Shown: piece after piece, positions 35,742 to 49,636 of the stretch
Layout of the letters: every line of letters begins with the position of its first letter
How positions within the stretch are numbered: the stretch's first letter is position 1
Assembly (NCBI GenBank): GCA_028673005.1
Contig: CM054114.1
Location: 17,421,137 to 17,485,136, forward strand
Length of the DNA: 64,000 nucleotides
Direction of reading: 5' to 3'
Origin: Tanypteryx hageni
Taxonomy: Eukaryota > Arthropoda > Insecta > Odonata > Petaluridae
Notes under the pieces: model-generated
The model's database searches: none
Told to the model about the DNA's origin: nothing
Seen by the model: only the letters and a program-made list of their open reading frames with translations
Program-made: the position numbers and the translations under genes

Positions 35742-38280
35742 TTTATTATTTTCCGGCACAGCCCTTACGGAGTGGTACTGTGTACAATTGTCCCCTGAAC
35801 TGCATCGTAGTACAATTCGAAGACACCATATATTGGATAATGAATATTTGATCCCGCTGGTCCCTGGTCCACTCCGTTGTCGAAGTGATGCAAAGTACCA
35901 TAATTATTTCTCATAACGCCGACCCGATCTCCGATCTTAAAATGTGAGAGAACAAGAAAAAATATATAACCCAAAGAATAATCCATGATTTAATAGGAAC
36001 ACCTTTCCAACTACCAATCTTAAATAGATCAAGTTATTTTGCGTTTTGATAAAAATTTCATTATAGTTCAATTAAGTAACGAAAAATCGAGAGATATCAT
36101 CTCAATACGATTTAAAGCAAAAACATTATTTGCATCTTTTGTAAAATGTTATCAAACTCTATGAGTACTGTATCATCAAAACAAATCTCAGATCTTTCGG
36201 CTTTTTGGAAATTCCCTTATTTTTTTATTCCATATGATCCTTCACACATAAGTTGTATGAAGTAGCAATTTTTAATAATTATATTAAGCAGTTATATTGA
36301 AAGAATTTATAATATAAATAACATACTAATCAATTTAGATCTTAAAAAATTGAGTATCATACCACAAGACTGTTGAGAATGCGTCTATAATTTCCAATGA
36401 AACTGCACCATCTTTATGTGCGTGGTTGTGTTAGTACATCCAGTTTCCAGACCTGATACATAAATCAAAACATAGAGATATAGAATTATGTTCACCAACA
36501 TAATGCACTGTTGAAAGATAGCTAAGTTAATAGTAATGATGTTTTATCCTTTTAATAGCATAAAATATCTATCTTTATAAGATCCTATGCTCAGTTCTGC
36601 AACGAAATAATATAAATGACGATTCCAGGGCGAAATCCGTGCCGCCGTTCGCGTTACCAAATCGTCAAGTCGGCCGACCAGGACGATTTCAACCAAAACC
36701 CTCTCAACTGCAACTGTAATTCTTACCCTTCCATCCACGCCATTCACTACTCTCTATGCCATAATGCGTAAGAACTAATCTTCCACAATCTACCTACGTA
36801 TGGGAAGGAAAACAAACGACAAAGAAATATGATGAAACAAAAAGAAAAACAATATGTAGCAGATTGCTGCAAATCCACATGAAATGAAAAACTTCACATA
36901 ACCCTAGGCAATTGGTATCCCTTTCTTGAGTATATCAATGAAATAGAGACAGAAAGCAGCAGACAATTATTTTTGAAAAATTTGTGAAAATTTTCGTCTC
37001 ATGTTCGGCAAGTAATAAATATCTGCACATTTTGCAAATCAAAAATAATCAAATACGTACTTCGAGTTATACATGTGGTCCGGAATACTGAAACCACTAG
37101 GTGGGTTTACTGTGACCCCTATACCAAACGAACTCGAAAATTTTGTATTTTTGTTATCCAATTTTACTTCTAATAATTCGTTATTTTTAAGGGGGTCTGT
37201 TGGTTAGAACCACTCCTTTTAATCCATCGTTCAAACTGTAAAAAAATACAAAAACCAACCCTCATTATTATAACTTATTAACGGCAGAAATTAAAATATA
37301 TAGACATTTAGCTACGTGTCCAAAATATATTAATTTTCTTATATTTAAAACAGTCACTTCCTCTTCCGTACTGTTCGTCCATCGTTAGAGATGGCGGCAT
37401 TCTTTCCGCAGTTGGGAAGAAACAGTAATCTCTGATTATCATGTTGAAACGGTACTTCTAAAGGGAAGAAATAAATAGCAATTATTTGTGTCATTTAATC
37501 ATGTGATTGACGTATTATTCTATATACGTTATCATTGCCGACGCCGTTGATGTAAACAATCTACTTTCCTTCACATTCGATCACTTTATGAGTCACGTCC
37601 AGACTCATGTTGTTGGATGGAATCTTCGAATACTTCCACGCTGAAAATGTAGTCACTTGATATCACACAAGCGTTGGTAAACAAATGTCCAGTGATATCC
37701 CTCGTTTTCACGTTTCAACTTGTCGAAATCGAAGAGTGACGTCATAGGTTGAACCAGTTTAACGCAAAAAGTTGAAAGTAGTCGAAATTTTGTTGAATCA
37801 ATCAACAAGTTGATCAACTAGGATGAAAGAAATTTCACACGCTTCAATGCAGAAAATAACATCATGTATACGTCACATTTACATGTGAGCAATGCAGACG
37901 TATCTTTTACCATGTTCTAGTAAAAATAAAACTGATTACTATTAAGAAGGTTAAAAATCGCAGTTAATCGGATTCGTTAATGATATTTCATAGCACAAAT
38001 ACATCTCATCACTCCCTTGATGCGGACGCTTTGATATTCTTCACACTCCATACTTCCATGGGTGACGTATAAATTTATATTTTTCGACAAACTGCTCGCG
38101 TTCTTCAGGGCCGAGAACGTGGTCACCCACTTGCCAGTAGCTCCTTTTGGCCTTTATAGAGAAGCTCATTCTGCAGCTGTTGGTCGCCTCATTCCTGCAC
38201 TCCATATTTGGTGCTGCATCTTGCGCTGTCAATTGTAATAATGAGACGGTTGTTGCTAACAACAAGCACGACTTGATCAT
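35742..38280 (-). pseudogene. Secreted NHR-domain gene, degenerate, unit 3
   Basis: Exons at 38280-38054, 37640-37597, 37457-37358, 37235-37061, 36452-36363 and 35935-35765, with AATAAA at 35747-35742. The exon 1 peptide equals unit 1. It shares the frameshift, the exon 5 stop and the phase mismatch. In exon 5 one codon changes from Ile to Phe (shared with unit 4). Confidence 0.7.
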
Positions 38281-38365
38281 CTTCAGCGTAATGCGTAACG
38301 AGTTGTCGAACGAGGTCTTTCTTACAGTTCGTTACATTATGTAAATAAGAAGAAAAGTGAAACCC

Positions 38366-38372
38366 ATTTATA
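38366..38372 (-). promoter_or_regulatory. TATA box, unit 3
   Basis: Identical TATAAAT, 86 bp upstream of the exon 1 ATG at 38280. Confidence 0.55.
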
Positions 38373-39648
38373 CTAAATCTCGGGAGAGATATATTTTGTA
38401 TGACGCAGAAATCAAATATTTACGTAAGTCTCCATCCCCGTTTTACGATGTTTAATCTGACATGTCTCTTGATGGGCCATGCCTTTTGCCACTTGCGTCA
38501 ATGCAGGGCAATCTTTTTTTTCATGGCGTTGAATATTTCATATCCTTTATTGAATTTCTTAGTAATAAATCATATTATCAGCCTCATTTTGATAGCTACA
38601 TTCAATCTTAAGATTTTCTAAGCGGTTATGGTCTCTCGTATGATCTTCATTTATGTAAGCAATTCCCTTACAATACCCTACTGGTTTCAGCACCATGCAT
38701 TGCTACCGCGCTATGTTATGTTACATCTACAGTCGGCATGTCACCATCCGTTTTAGTTGCATATCATACTGGTCTTAAAGTCGATTGAATGCTGAAAATA
38801 ACTTAGCGCATGTCAGTTATAATGTCTGAAATCTCAGCATATCAAGTGTTACAGTTACATAATAATGAGCCAGAGAGCGATTATTCTCACAAGGATCACG
38901 GATATTGATGAAATTCGACCACGTGATTCTACATTGAAAATACTACGAACAACAATAATTAGTTTATAGCCGTTGCTAAAATAAAAGGTCTGGAAAGCTA
39001 CCTTGCAGTAATACAATATAGATCTCACATTGTTTTTATTTATTTTTAGTAGGCATTCACAGTTCAACTCCAATTTACGGAATATTTCCACTGTTATATT
39101 CAAAATAAAACCGATTCGTCAATAATCGTTCTAATGAAAATGGAAATGTAAACAAAAAAATTACGTAAAATCGTGCACGTGCTCAATTTTCACGTAATAC
39201 TAAAGTAATCAGGTTGACAGAATGTGCGTTGTTATGGTAACTAAGGTTTCATACCATCTGACGGAATTGCCACCTCTCCAGATCAAGTGCAGAAGGGGCA
39301 ATTGTAGTCGCATAGAAGCTTGAACACATTCCTCTCATTATAATTTAAAAGAAGAAAACCCTTAATTTGCAGAGAAGTGACAATGATAAAAAACATGTCG
39401 TCTACCACGACAAAGCCCGAAAATGGAGAATTCTACCTTAAATACATGTCTGAAGAAGGAGGTGAATATGGGCAACGGGAGAATTTTCCAAGGAAAGCGA
39501 GAATAAAAGGGTGATTGCGAGACACGGTGATACAATACAAAGTAAGGAAAAGGTAATTTATCCTTCACCGAAAAATAAGGGGAAAAAACTCACGTACGCG
39601 CTGCAGGTCTCCGGAAAAATCGTCGTGGGACCTAATTCTTATGAAGAA

Positions 39649-39670
39649 ACACACACACACACACACACAC
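39649..39670. repeat. Microsatellite (AC)11, unit 3
   Basis: Eleven AC dinucleotides at the same place in the unit. Confidence 0.95.
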
Positions 39671-40410
39671 TCCAAGGACGCTCTCACACAGTAGACTCGA
39701 ACCAAATATATTTAATTAGACACCGATGTTTCGACAGCTACGCTGTCATATTCAGTAGCGAGGCACGGGGTTGAAGCAATTCCTAAAATTTGCAATTTCA
39801 AAAATATTTAACTTTTTCCATTGTTAGGTACTAATACCACACGATTATGCCACATTTTAATGTCGTAGCACATCTAGAAGTGCAATAATATTTATCAAAT
39901 TCTTTAAATTTTTAAACTTTTAATATCGCAATTGAAAATTAATGGAGATTTTCAAATGCTTATGTGCTCCTTTGCACCAAGGTCTAAAAAACTGAAAATT
40001 TTCAGCTCCCTAGATCGTCCTCTAGTGCTAAACATTAATCTATCTGTTATAAATTTAGGACTTTTTAACAGCAAAATAAATAATATATCAGCTTCGTAGC
40101 ATATTCAGAATTTTATAAACAATAAAGAACTTTTAAGCTCTGGCAAATTTTTCTCGGTCGCATTATTTAATTTTTTTTTTAGATTTGCGATATTACTAGT
40201 AACTTTTGCGCATACTCCTAAATATTCGAGACACCAGCTCATCTGGAAGTGCCAAAATAACTATTATGCTTTTAAATGTATCATTATATCAACATAAAAA
40301 CATCCTCCGGAGCGATTTTCGTTTATCCCTTATGTAAAAATAATATATTAAAACCATCCCAAAACATTGCAATTTTAAGAAGTTTATACTTTTCCATTAT
40401 GGGTATTAAT

Positions 40411-41430
40411 TACGGAATCCAAGCTCGAGTATCGAGTACCCGGGTAATCGGAATTTGGAAGAAAATATTGTACTTTTTCAGCACACACGTTCCGTCTTAT
40501 CTTCGGCAGGCAGGCAAAAAGGCGAGTAAAATCTAAGCTTGTGTGGCGGCCTTTACTAAGGCAAACAAATCTTTCCGAGTGAGAGATACCAAAATCGTGA
40601 TCGTTGCGTATCTGAGAGGAGAATCGCTCCTATTGAATAAGACCTATCGCCACTCATTTGAGAGTTTTGTTTACGCCCTTGGAGGTGAGGATAAGCAAAG
40701 AGAACAGCAATTTACTGAAAGCCGAAGGAGTTTGCATCTTTCTTTTGAATAAATTACAACAAGCAGATAGGGATCTCGCTACTGAAATGATGGATGCCTT
40801 AAAAAAAAAAGAATCGATGAAAGACGAAACAAAGTTATTGTGTCGTTGTTGCTTTTTTGCAAAGTGGCAATTGTCCTAATTCCCACTTTAATGATAATTT
40901 TATATAGTCTTCAAAAAATGTAATCAAATCATTGGCAAAAGATACATATGATAGGTTGTTTGGTGAAGATGAACATGCAAATGAGCAAGAAGAACCAGCT
41001 ACGGCAAATGAAGGTTCTGCTAGTTCTGGCTATGGTGAGATGCAGAAAACAATACAAGCTGCTATGCCTATTTCTAAAGAAACTTCAACAAAATCAACAA
41101 TGGAAAAGGAGCTAAAATTGATCGAAGGAAATCATGGCAAAATAGGATATTGCACAGAAAATTGTTCCAAACTTTGATAACAATTCAACATACTTCAACA
41201 GCTAGCAAGAGAGTGTTCTCCGTATCTTCAAACTTCATTACTAAGATCCGAAACAATTTTAAAATGTATACCTTAAATGGATTTGCATTTCTAAAATATT
41301 ATTTCATAATTAAAAAATAAATGATTTTTTAATTATATATTTTTTAGATTACGCTGGATACCCGGGTATTTCATAAAAGAATTACTCGATTACCCGGATA
41401 GTTCAAAATCCGAGTATTTTGAATTCTCTA
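40411..41430 (+). mobile_element. Degenerate hAT transposon, unit 3
   Basis: Same as unit 1, with the duplication at 40403-40410 and 41431-41438. It has small private substitutions, including Glu to Ala in the acidic stretch near 40977. Confidence 0.7.
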
Positions 41431-41870
41431 GTACTAATGCTACACATTTCTGCCAAATTATAGAGTTGTGGTACTTCTAGAAGTGAAATAATATTTTTCC
41501 AATTGTTTAAATTTTAAACATTTTTAACGCCTGCCGCAATATGTTTATGGAGAGATTCAAATGTTTATTTGAGCAAATGTACTACTCTGTATATATCCTG
41601 AAAATTTCAACTTCCTGGCTCATCCCGTAATGTCTAAACAGTTATCTATTTGTTTAAACTTTAGGAATTTTTAACTGCCAAACAAATGAAAATATCAAAA
41701 TTTGAGTAATCGCTATTTCGTTTTTTTACGAATTCTACTTTAAAAAAAAAATTCAACTCCGTAACACATGCGGAAACACATAAACCTTGAAAATTTGTCT
41801 GAACAATTGCGAATTTTTAGCGTCCGAATTGTTGTACTTTTTCAAGATTTTCCATAAGGTCCACTCTTAT

Positions 41871-41896
41871 AGAGAGAGAGAGAGAGAGAGAGAGAG
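41871..41896. repeat. Microsatellite (AG)13, unit 3
   Basis: Thirteen AG dinucleotides, followed by the same purine-rich tract. Confidence 0.95.
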
Positions 41897-42362
41897 ATAC
41901 AGAGAATGTGTGAGGGCTAGATATATACTGGTCTTTATTAATGCAACATTAATTTAGGAAGTCTGTTTCCAGAGAAGGAGAGAGGGGGAGAGGTGGAGAG
42001 GGATAGAGAATGGGAGGGAGGAGGATGGGGAAAGGAATAGAAAAAAAGATAAATAATGGGAAATACATTAAATTTAATACTCATTCCACGCATACCCTTC
42101 TTATTTGGCGAACACATACGCTAGTTATAAAATATTATAAAAAATCGTGTCTCCGGATGTCCGACCATCAAAGTAAAATGGCGAATTTCTACGGAAAAAT
42201 GTCTCCAACCACCACGATATGATAAATAACAAAATTATTTTCTATTATTTGTTATCCTCCAATTAAATAACTTGAGAACTACAATAATAATTATTTAAGT
42301 GCACTTTAAAATTACTTAAAATCTAGGTATGAATTCGGGATTTCAACCCTGGTTCGAAAAAA

Positions 42363-42957
42363 GGATATTTCTGGTTTTTCGACCAGAAAACTTTTCCCGT
42401 AGGGAGTGACGCAGTAGGTGGCGCGAAATTGAAGGACGTGGTAGTTGCGTTTTTTGTTTATACAAATTTCTTTCGTATAGCGTTGCAATTGCTGCATTTT
42501 ATTATAATAAAGTGAACATTTAATATGATAATCTTGTATTGAACGGACGTCATTGTGGTTCCTTGAGAGGCGAGAAATAAAACGACGTAGTGTATTGTTT
42601 CTTATAGACATTTAGTTTTACGGCGTTTACTCTACTTCGGGCACCCATTCTCCGCCGGCAACGAGAGGATGAAATTCATTTAAGATTAAATAAAACAACA
42701 AAATATCTGTCGAACTGGAGATTGAAGTCGTACTGGATGTCTGCAGGGCCCTCTCTAAATGAATGTCACCCTCTTTTTACCAGCGGAGATTGGGTAACCG
42801 AAGCAGAGCAAACCGACCCAACCCGGTTGGAGAAATCCACGTAGTTCAAAGCAACCTCCAGATAATTCAAAGAAACCATCACGTAGTTCCATTTCTCATC
42901 AGCTACGGCGCCACTCCCTATGAGAAAAATTTGCGGGTAGATAACCCACAAGTACCA
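42363..42957. repeat. Imperfect inverted repeat, unit 4 copy
   Basis: Arms 42363-42446 and 42874-42957, equivalent to the unit 1 arms. Confidence 0.55.
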
Positions 42958-45900
42958 AAAACTCTTTTATTTTCATGCCGTCTAATTTCAAATATTGGCC
43001 GAATCTGACCAAAATTGTCGTTTTAACCGCAAAATTACAATTTTTTTGAAACGAAATTTCGGTAGCACCAATAACCTGATTTTTTACGATTACGTTACTA
43101 CCGGCTGGAAGGAGGGGCGGGAGGTGTGTTAGCTGCGTGCGCATGCGGCACATTGTAGTGGGAGTGTAAGAATAGTAATGGCAAACGGGGAAATAGAGGT
43201 GTGGGGAATACAAGAATACCGGGTTATGGCGAGAGAAAAAAAAGACTTGAAAGCAGCAGAAAATGTTAGTGTTTCGCACAAATATACCCCTTTGTTCAGT
43301 GACATAATGGGCCTATCAAATAAAGCGGGGTTCCCTGCCCTTGCAACCCATTCTCGGCACCTGGAATGATAACATTACAGAATTATTAACACTTCAACAT
43401 ATGCATCAAATACAACTTTGCTCCTAAAGAGTCTAAAGTGAAGATATGCATCACATGAAAACAAGCCATAGTGAAGTATCTCGTTAAATGGTTACTATTA
43501 TTAAAGTAGAAAATCCTGAGATACATATCTAACTACAGTATTAACTCGATATGCGAATAATCTGTACACTAAATATCGGCTCAATTAATCGATATATTGT
43601 TTCAATACACGAAAGCAACTCACGGAGCGCTTCTACTTCGTATATCGAGGTATTACTGCATATAATTTTGTCGACTTTCAAAAATATTTTTACAAATATA
43701 GCTCATAGTACTTACGTAGATTCCGTGCGAGGAAACGAATGTAATTTCAACTTTAGATCTCCGCTCGTTCCCCTCGTATGTTTGCAGTTTAGTGCGTAGC
43801 ACTTGCGTGCATGCACTATCTTCTCTGCTTGATTCATTTTAGCAAGCTAGTGGAAACGTTGCAACGTACAGAAAATAACTTAATTAACACACACAAAGAA
43901 TTATATGTATCACCAGCATATATGAAGTTGTTAACCATTCATTCATATACTCCTAAAAAATAACTCTTTCCCAAGATTTCCCGTAATGGCGGATAAACTT
44001 TCAGTTACGCAGTTACCTAGTTCAACCGTTGCAACTTCTCAACATGATCACTTCAAATTCGGCTTGGCGCTCACTCGTTGGCTGCCTTACCATTCAAAGT
44101 AGAGCGACGGCAGCGCTCAAGAACGCGAACTTGATGTATCCGACGAGAACCAAATCGCCCCATAAGAGTTCATTCCCAATGGTTTGGGGTTCTCGTTTTA
44201 CAGTTCGAGTGACCTTCCCAAAACTATTAACCAACATATTAGGGAACCAATAACTGATTCCATCCAAAAATTTTAACTAAGCCCCCCAGTATGCTACAGA
44301 TAACGATGCTAGATATTTTCATTTACTCCAAGAAAGGCAGCGCTTCTAGCATACGCGAGAAGTAATTAAAGACCCACTTAGAGATTCACATTAGTATAAC
44401 TAAATAATTTTATATTATGCTTCACAACATTACATACTATTTTTGCCTCAGAATCGTCATTCGACATTTGATTTAGCTGGTGTTGGTAAAAAACGTTCGG
44501 TAATGTACCCTACTAAAACAGAGCAATGAGTAAATGTATGATTTTATTAAGTGTAGGTCGATCAAATGAAAATTTACTGACTCCATTTTTTCATTAATCC
44601 TCAAGTGCTTTGATCTGTAAAGCAACTTATGCAATAGTCGTCCTCGGAGTGGAACACATTTCGATTTTTCTAGGACAGGCGACACTCGTTTATGGCCGCA
44701 CTATGTCATAAAATGTACTTATCTTATACTAGAAATTCGCGTAGTAATCTTCCGCAGATGCGACGACATTAGGAACCACCAAAATTTATTCTTGTCCCGC
44801 GATCTTTTCTCCAACGTTTTCCGAAAAATTATATATATTGAATTATTAACGTATACCGATATTCGAGGCGTCCCCATTTTTTTAGATTTTTATGGTAACA
44901 TCCATAGTAACTCGCATTATCGCTACATTTTTTAGTGCAGTATTTTTCATTTGGTATATATTCATTATAACTCGGATTTCCGAATGCTTAATACAATTTC
45001 ATTTGTTTTGTATAGATAGCAAAATATATCGGTCTGTTCCAATTTGCTGTCCTTTGAGCACCAAGAGAAGATTTTATTTCGCATAGGAGAAGATTCGCGG
45101 TGAACAGGATATCTCTTTAGCGTATATACTCGTAGTAGAGTCGTAGAATGGCCGTCTAGCGCAGCGAGTACTCAACAGATGATATCTCTGTCTGACCTCG
45201 AGAGAGTGCAGTCCTTGCTAGCAAGTGCTTCATTCTGACCAATAATTTCTAAGGAGGATCGACAGATGGCACCAGCATCAGGAAGACGTCCCCTCTGATA
45301 GCAGAATTTGGTACTACTTACATGGATGGTATTAAGACCGGTGTAGGAGTCAGGAGTGGTATGAGCGACTACTCCTTCAAGAACGACAAACGTTCACGCC
45401 TACTGTCGGCGCTAAAAGTTTGTAAACTCGAGATTGAGGCTACATATTTCACAAACGGCCCAATGGATTTTGATGAGAAGCATATCGGCGTGTAGCCTGT
45501 TTAATGTCGCGTTCAATGAGAGTAGCATTGAAGTTTTGGAAATTTTTGAAGGGGACGTTTTTGGAATAATAATACAAAATGACTCCATTTTTAGATCTCT
45601 TAGACGGAAGGCTTCAATTTGCCGGTCCATAACTACAAACCGGATTTGTCGATTACAACTACATTTCAATAGCGTGAGTGAGTAATAGTCTTATTATTAC
45701 GTGTGCGAGATGTGAAATCTCTAGCTTTATTCGTTTATGACATTTTATTCAACGTATGAGACAGTCGTATCTACGCAAGTATAAGGCTCTGAGACATGCG
45801 ATGCGCACTGTTGGCTTTGTCTTGGGTTCTGTATTGTAAATAAATTGATTTCATAAACCTGAAGTTGAACGGAATATTTTATAATGATGTTTTTAGTAGT

Positions 45901-46546
45901 TGAAAGCGAGCCAGGGTGGTAGAGAGGGTTGGGCGGTGGTTTCTCGGCAGAAGCGGTGTGCGGCGTCACCTGTGACACGCGCAAATATACGAACGCTAAA
46001 CTCTAAATAGTATTAAAATATTTCTACAAGGAAGGTGATCCTGGTTTTTCCATAGTTTTATCACATTATTTCTGCATGTGTTGCATAAGAGAATCTCCAC
46101 GGTCACAAAAACTACTTGGTATCGAAACTGTTTTCAGTTAATAAATATTAGATTAATGATTCACGATTTTTTTATTCAAATATATGCTAAAGACACTGAA
46201 ACATAAAATATTCTAATTATTCCGTAATTTTAGTGTATAGGTTATTGTCTTAATGATGATTATTCTTTTTGCTCTTGCATGGTATATGAATCACGAGAAT
46301 TTAAATACGAGTCAATTCTCTGAGAAATTATGGATATGGAATTAATTTCGAGAAAAATTTTAACATTCTGCTAGAACTCATGGATTTTATTATGTAATAC
46401 ACATTGGATTCACGTGACTCAAGTGCTGTTTCCCAGGAGGTCGCATTGGTATATTTACGAGTTTAAATCCTGGTGTATGGTGATTTTTTAGAGCTTGCAA
46501 TTTGAGAGCACCGACAACTCGTATAATAAGTATCATGCATCTATAT

Positions 46547-46797
46547 CAGGCATCAGGGCCGCATTAAAGCACTGAAAAAATTAGACTATTTCCAGAAGAT
46601 TTGAAATCTGCTTTGCAAGGATTAGTGTAATTTAGAAACAGCCTTATATTGTATCTCAGTAAATATAAGCAAAATCTTATTTATATTTATACAAAATATC
46701 AAACGATTTAGTTGAGAAAAAATTGGCATTCATTCTGCATTAAGGTACAGAAAAAGCCGCATGCGGCCCGCGGACCCACAGTTTGACATGGCTACTG
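46547..46797. mobile_element. hAT-like non-autonomous element, unit 4
   Basis: Same position in the unit and same ends as at 4748-4998. Confidence 0.4.
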
Positions 46798-47664
46798 TAG
46801 ACATTTATTTTTGTTAGTTTGTTGATAGATGATTTCTTTTAACCGTTCAAAATTAATTATATTTAATTTATAGCCTATTTGGTTGTTACAACGAAGTTTA
46901 TTTCATATTTTTTACAGTGAAAATTTTTTATCTCAAAATATTGTGAGAATTATATAATGTATTCGTGTAGTCTAAATTTAACCAGCAACGGTCTTGCAAT
47001 ATGCAAAAGTATATTTTTATCAATAAAACTTCCTTAAAACTTTTCTTTCAAACTCTCTTTTACACTTCTCATTTTCTTTCATTCTCATATTGAATTCTCC
47101 CATTGCGCATCGCAACATGCGTCTTTGCCATTTCATTCAATCAACTGTTTAAAGGACGAAATTCCATTCCGCTGCCTAGGTAACAAGTAGGCATTCAGGC
47201 GAACGAAACCCATGAGGGAATGATAAATCTTTACTAATGCGTTTTTCTATCTCCTATTAGGCATGACAACTATATCCAACCATTTAAAAGAATAAATTTG
47301 GAAAGTAACGTGACGTACTTTGATGTACCGCAAAACTCAATAAAAAAATTATTATTAGTATTTCTATACAATTCTAAAAATATTTAAAAAGATTTCACTA
47401 TTATAATTTCTCCGTATGGATATGGTTAATATAACTTTCGCCGCCAAACGAAACATATTTTTTGCAATGCAGAGAAACCCCTTTCATGAGATTGTTTACG
47501 TGAATATAGCGTAAGATTAGCCGGTGTGAATTATTTAGAGCTCAACGCCAGTAGATAAACAGAGGAGAACTTATGTGCCCATATTCATCTACCTTTTGAC
47601 CTCCCTCACCCTGTTCCTTCGTATCCACATTCTGGCACCCAAAATCTCTCACCGAAATGTTTCG

Positions 47665-47882
47665 CCTCTCTTCCCCTTTCATCCCCTCTCGCTCCTCCTC
47701 CTTACGTTCCCCATCCCTCCATATCTCCTTTATTCTTACTGCTGACGACGCCACGCCCCCTTCTTCCCCTCCCTCCCTCTATCTCTCATTCTTCCTCACC
47801 TCCCTTGTTTTTTCTCTCTTTGTCCCTCTTATCTCTCTTGTTTCATTCTCTCCGTCTTTTCCTTTTTGTTTTCTCCTCCTTC
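47665..47882. repeat. Pyrimidine-rich tract, unit 4
   Basis: Equivalent of 5867-6084, same length. Confidence 0.8.
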
Positions 47883-49636
47883 ATAGTATACGATGCGCTT
47901 TATGTCGTCTTCTGGTGCAGTGATCCGTCCGTTATCCCCGGTACATTTACTTTTCGTTATCTGCTGCATTATTTCACCGTCCATCCCCCATCGTTTCGCC
48001 ATCACCCACTTCGCTTCCTCTTTCTTTTGTTTCCCTACAGCGCATTCTCCCTCTCTTGTCCCTTCTCTTTTCGGTCGGTCTGACACGATTTGTTCCGGAT
48101 AAATTTTTCTGACCGATATCTTCTCATTTACTCAGGAACGGACACGAAGGAGTTAGAAAAACAATATTCTAACATATTCCCGGTGCACAATCATCCGATT
48201 CTGGTTTCTTGACGAAAATATCCGCTATGGTCGCGATAGTTTTGACTATTGCTACTTCCTAATAAGATTCGTCGCATTGAATTACATTCCTCGCATTTAG
48301 CCTGTTTAGTGCTTTTCGTCATTGAAAAAAGCACTATTGTCTACGTGATGCCCGTCTGTCCGTACGCATATATCAGGGAAGAATTGACTTAACCGATTTA
48401 AACAAAATTATGTACATAATATATAAAATCCACATGTAAACACAGGAACAAAATGACATATTTCGACCGGATAGACTTAGTAGGGGTGCCATAATTGTAA
48501 AATTAAACTTTTCGGTAATTATGAATTTGGAAGGAATTGGCCAAATCGATTTCAACGACATTTCGTATAAATTAAGTGTGCAGCATTCCAAAACAAAATC
48601 ATGATCATTAATATAGATTATTGAATCAGGGCTATCTTACTATCTTTCCAACAACAAAAATATTGAACCCTTTCATCTACTTCTCAGACCTGTTCTCAAC
48701 ATTTCCTTAAGTTCCGATTTAAGGGAATAGTAGTCCTATATACCTATTCAGCATTTCCCATAAACTTTCCTCCTGTTCAGTGATTCGCATTTCTTCCACT
48801 CTTTTTTTTTACTTTTTTACTATTGTTTTTGCCTTTGTAATTTCACTATAATGTTGTATTTTGTTAATATTCTTATTGTATATTATATTATTTATACAAT
48901 TTCAATAGAACAGCTGTAATTGGACTTGTTCTGTAAGCCGGTTATTTATTAATAAATAAATGCATAAATTAAAATACGTATAAACAGCTTTTTTCTTATT
49001 TATCGTTTTCTTCAATTAAGTTTATCGTAAAACCAATCTGTTATAACGTTTTTTGGTCTTCTCTTACCAATTCCTTATCTTATCCGTTCCAATATCGGGT
49101 TCGGCATAATATGAATTACTTGATAGATAATGATATTTATGACTTAATAATCCAGACTATTGCAAAATACCTCTTCTACAATATACGTGCAGACGAATAG
49201 AAATAATTAAGTCACTCGAATCTAATGAAAATCCATTCTATTCTTACAGAATTTTGTCACTTTACGTACTAACGGTTTATTTTGAATATCACTAATACTT
49301 CTCACAATAGTTAAATATTCTACACTTGCCTATCCTCTTGATATATTTAATTTACTTCCCTTGTAACTGTATGTTAGCAGGACGTGTAATTGCATCAATT
49401 GCTTATAATCGTTATTTTAAAAAATTTGTTTAATCTAACCTTTTCAGATTTACAACACAAGATAATTTTCAAAATACATATTGTTGGTTAACAAACAAAA
49501 TAAAATTTACTAATCGAAGGCATTATATAATAGATATGATCTATATATCAAAATACACAAAAGTTAACCGATAAAACATATGCGTCTCTATTTTCATCGC
49601 GTCACATTTGGGTGTATAGGAAAAGGTGAGTTGAGG

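Larger units (their letters stand above)
28344..42231. repeat. Tandem repeat unit 3 (13888 bp)
   Basis: Third head-to-tail copy. It lacks the 441-bp segment (junction at about 29696) and keeps the 301-bp segment (34420-34720). It shares small variants with units 4 and 5 at several sites (for example a 5-base gain near 30268 and an insertion near 31794), but shares a cluster of variants near 30388-30440 with unit 2 only. Stretches without their own entry match unit 1 and hold nothing further that I recognise. Confidence 0.97.
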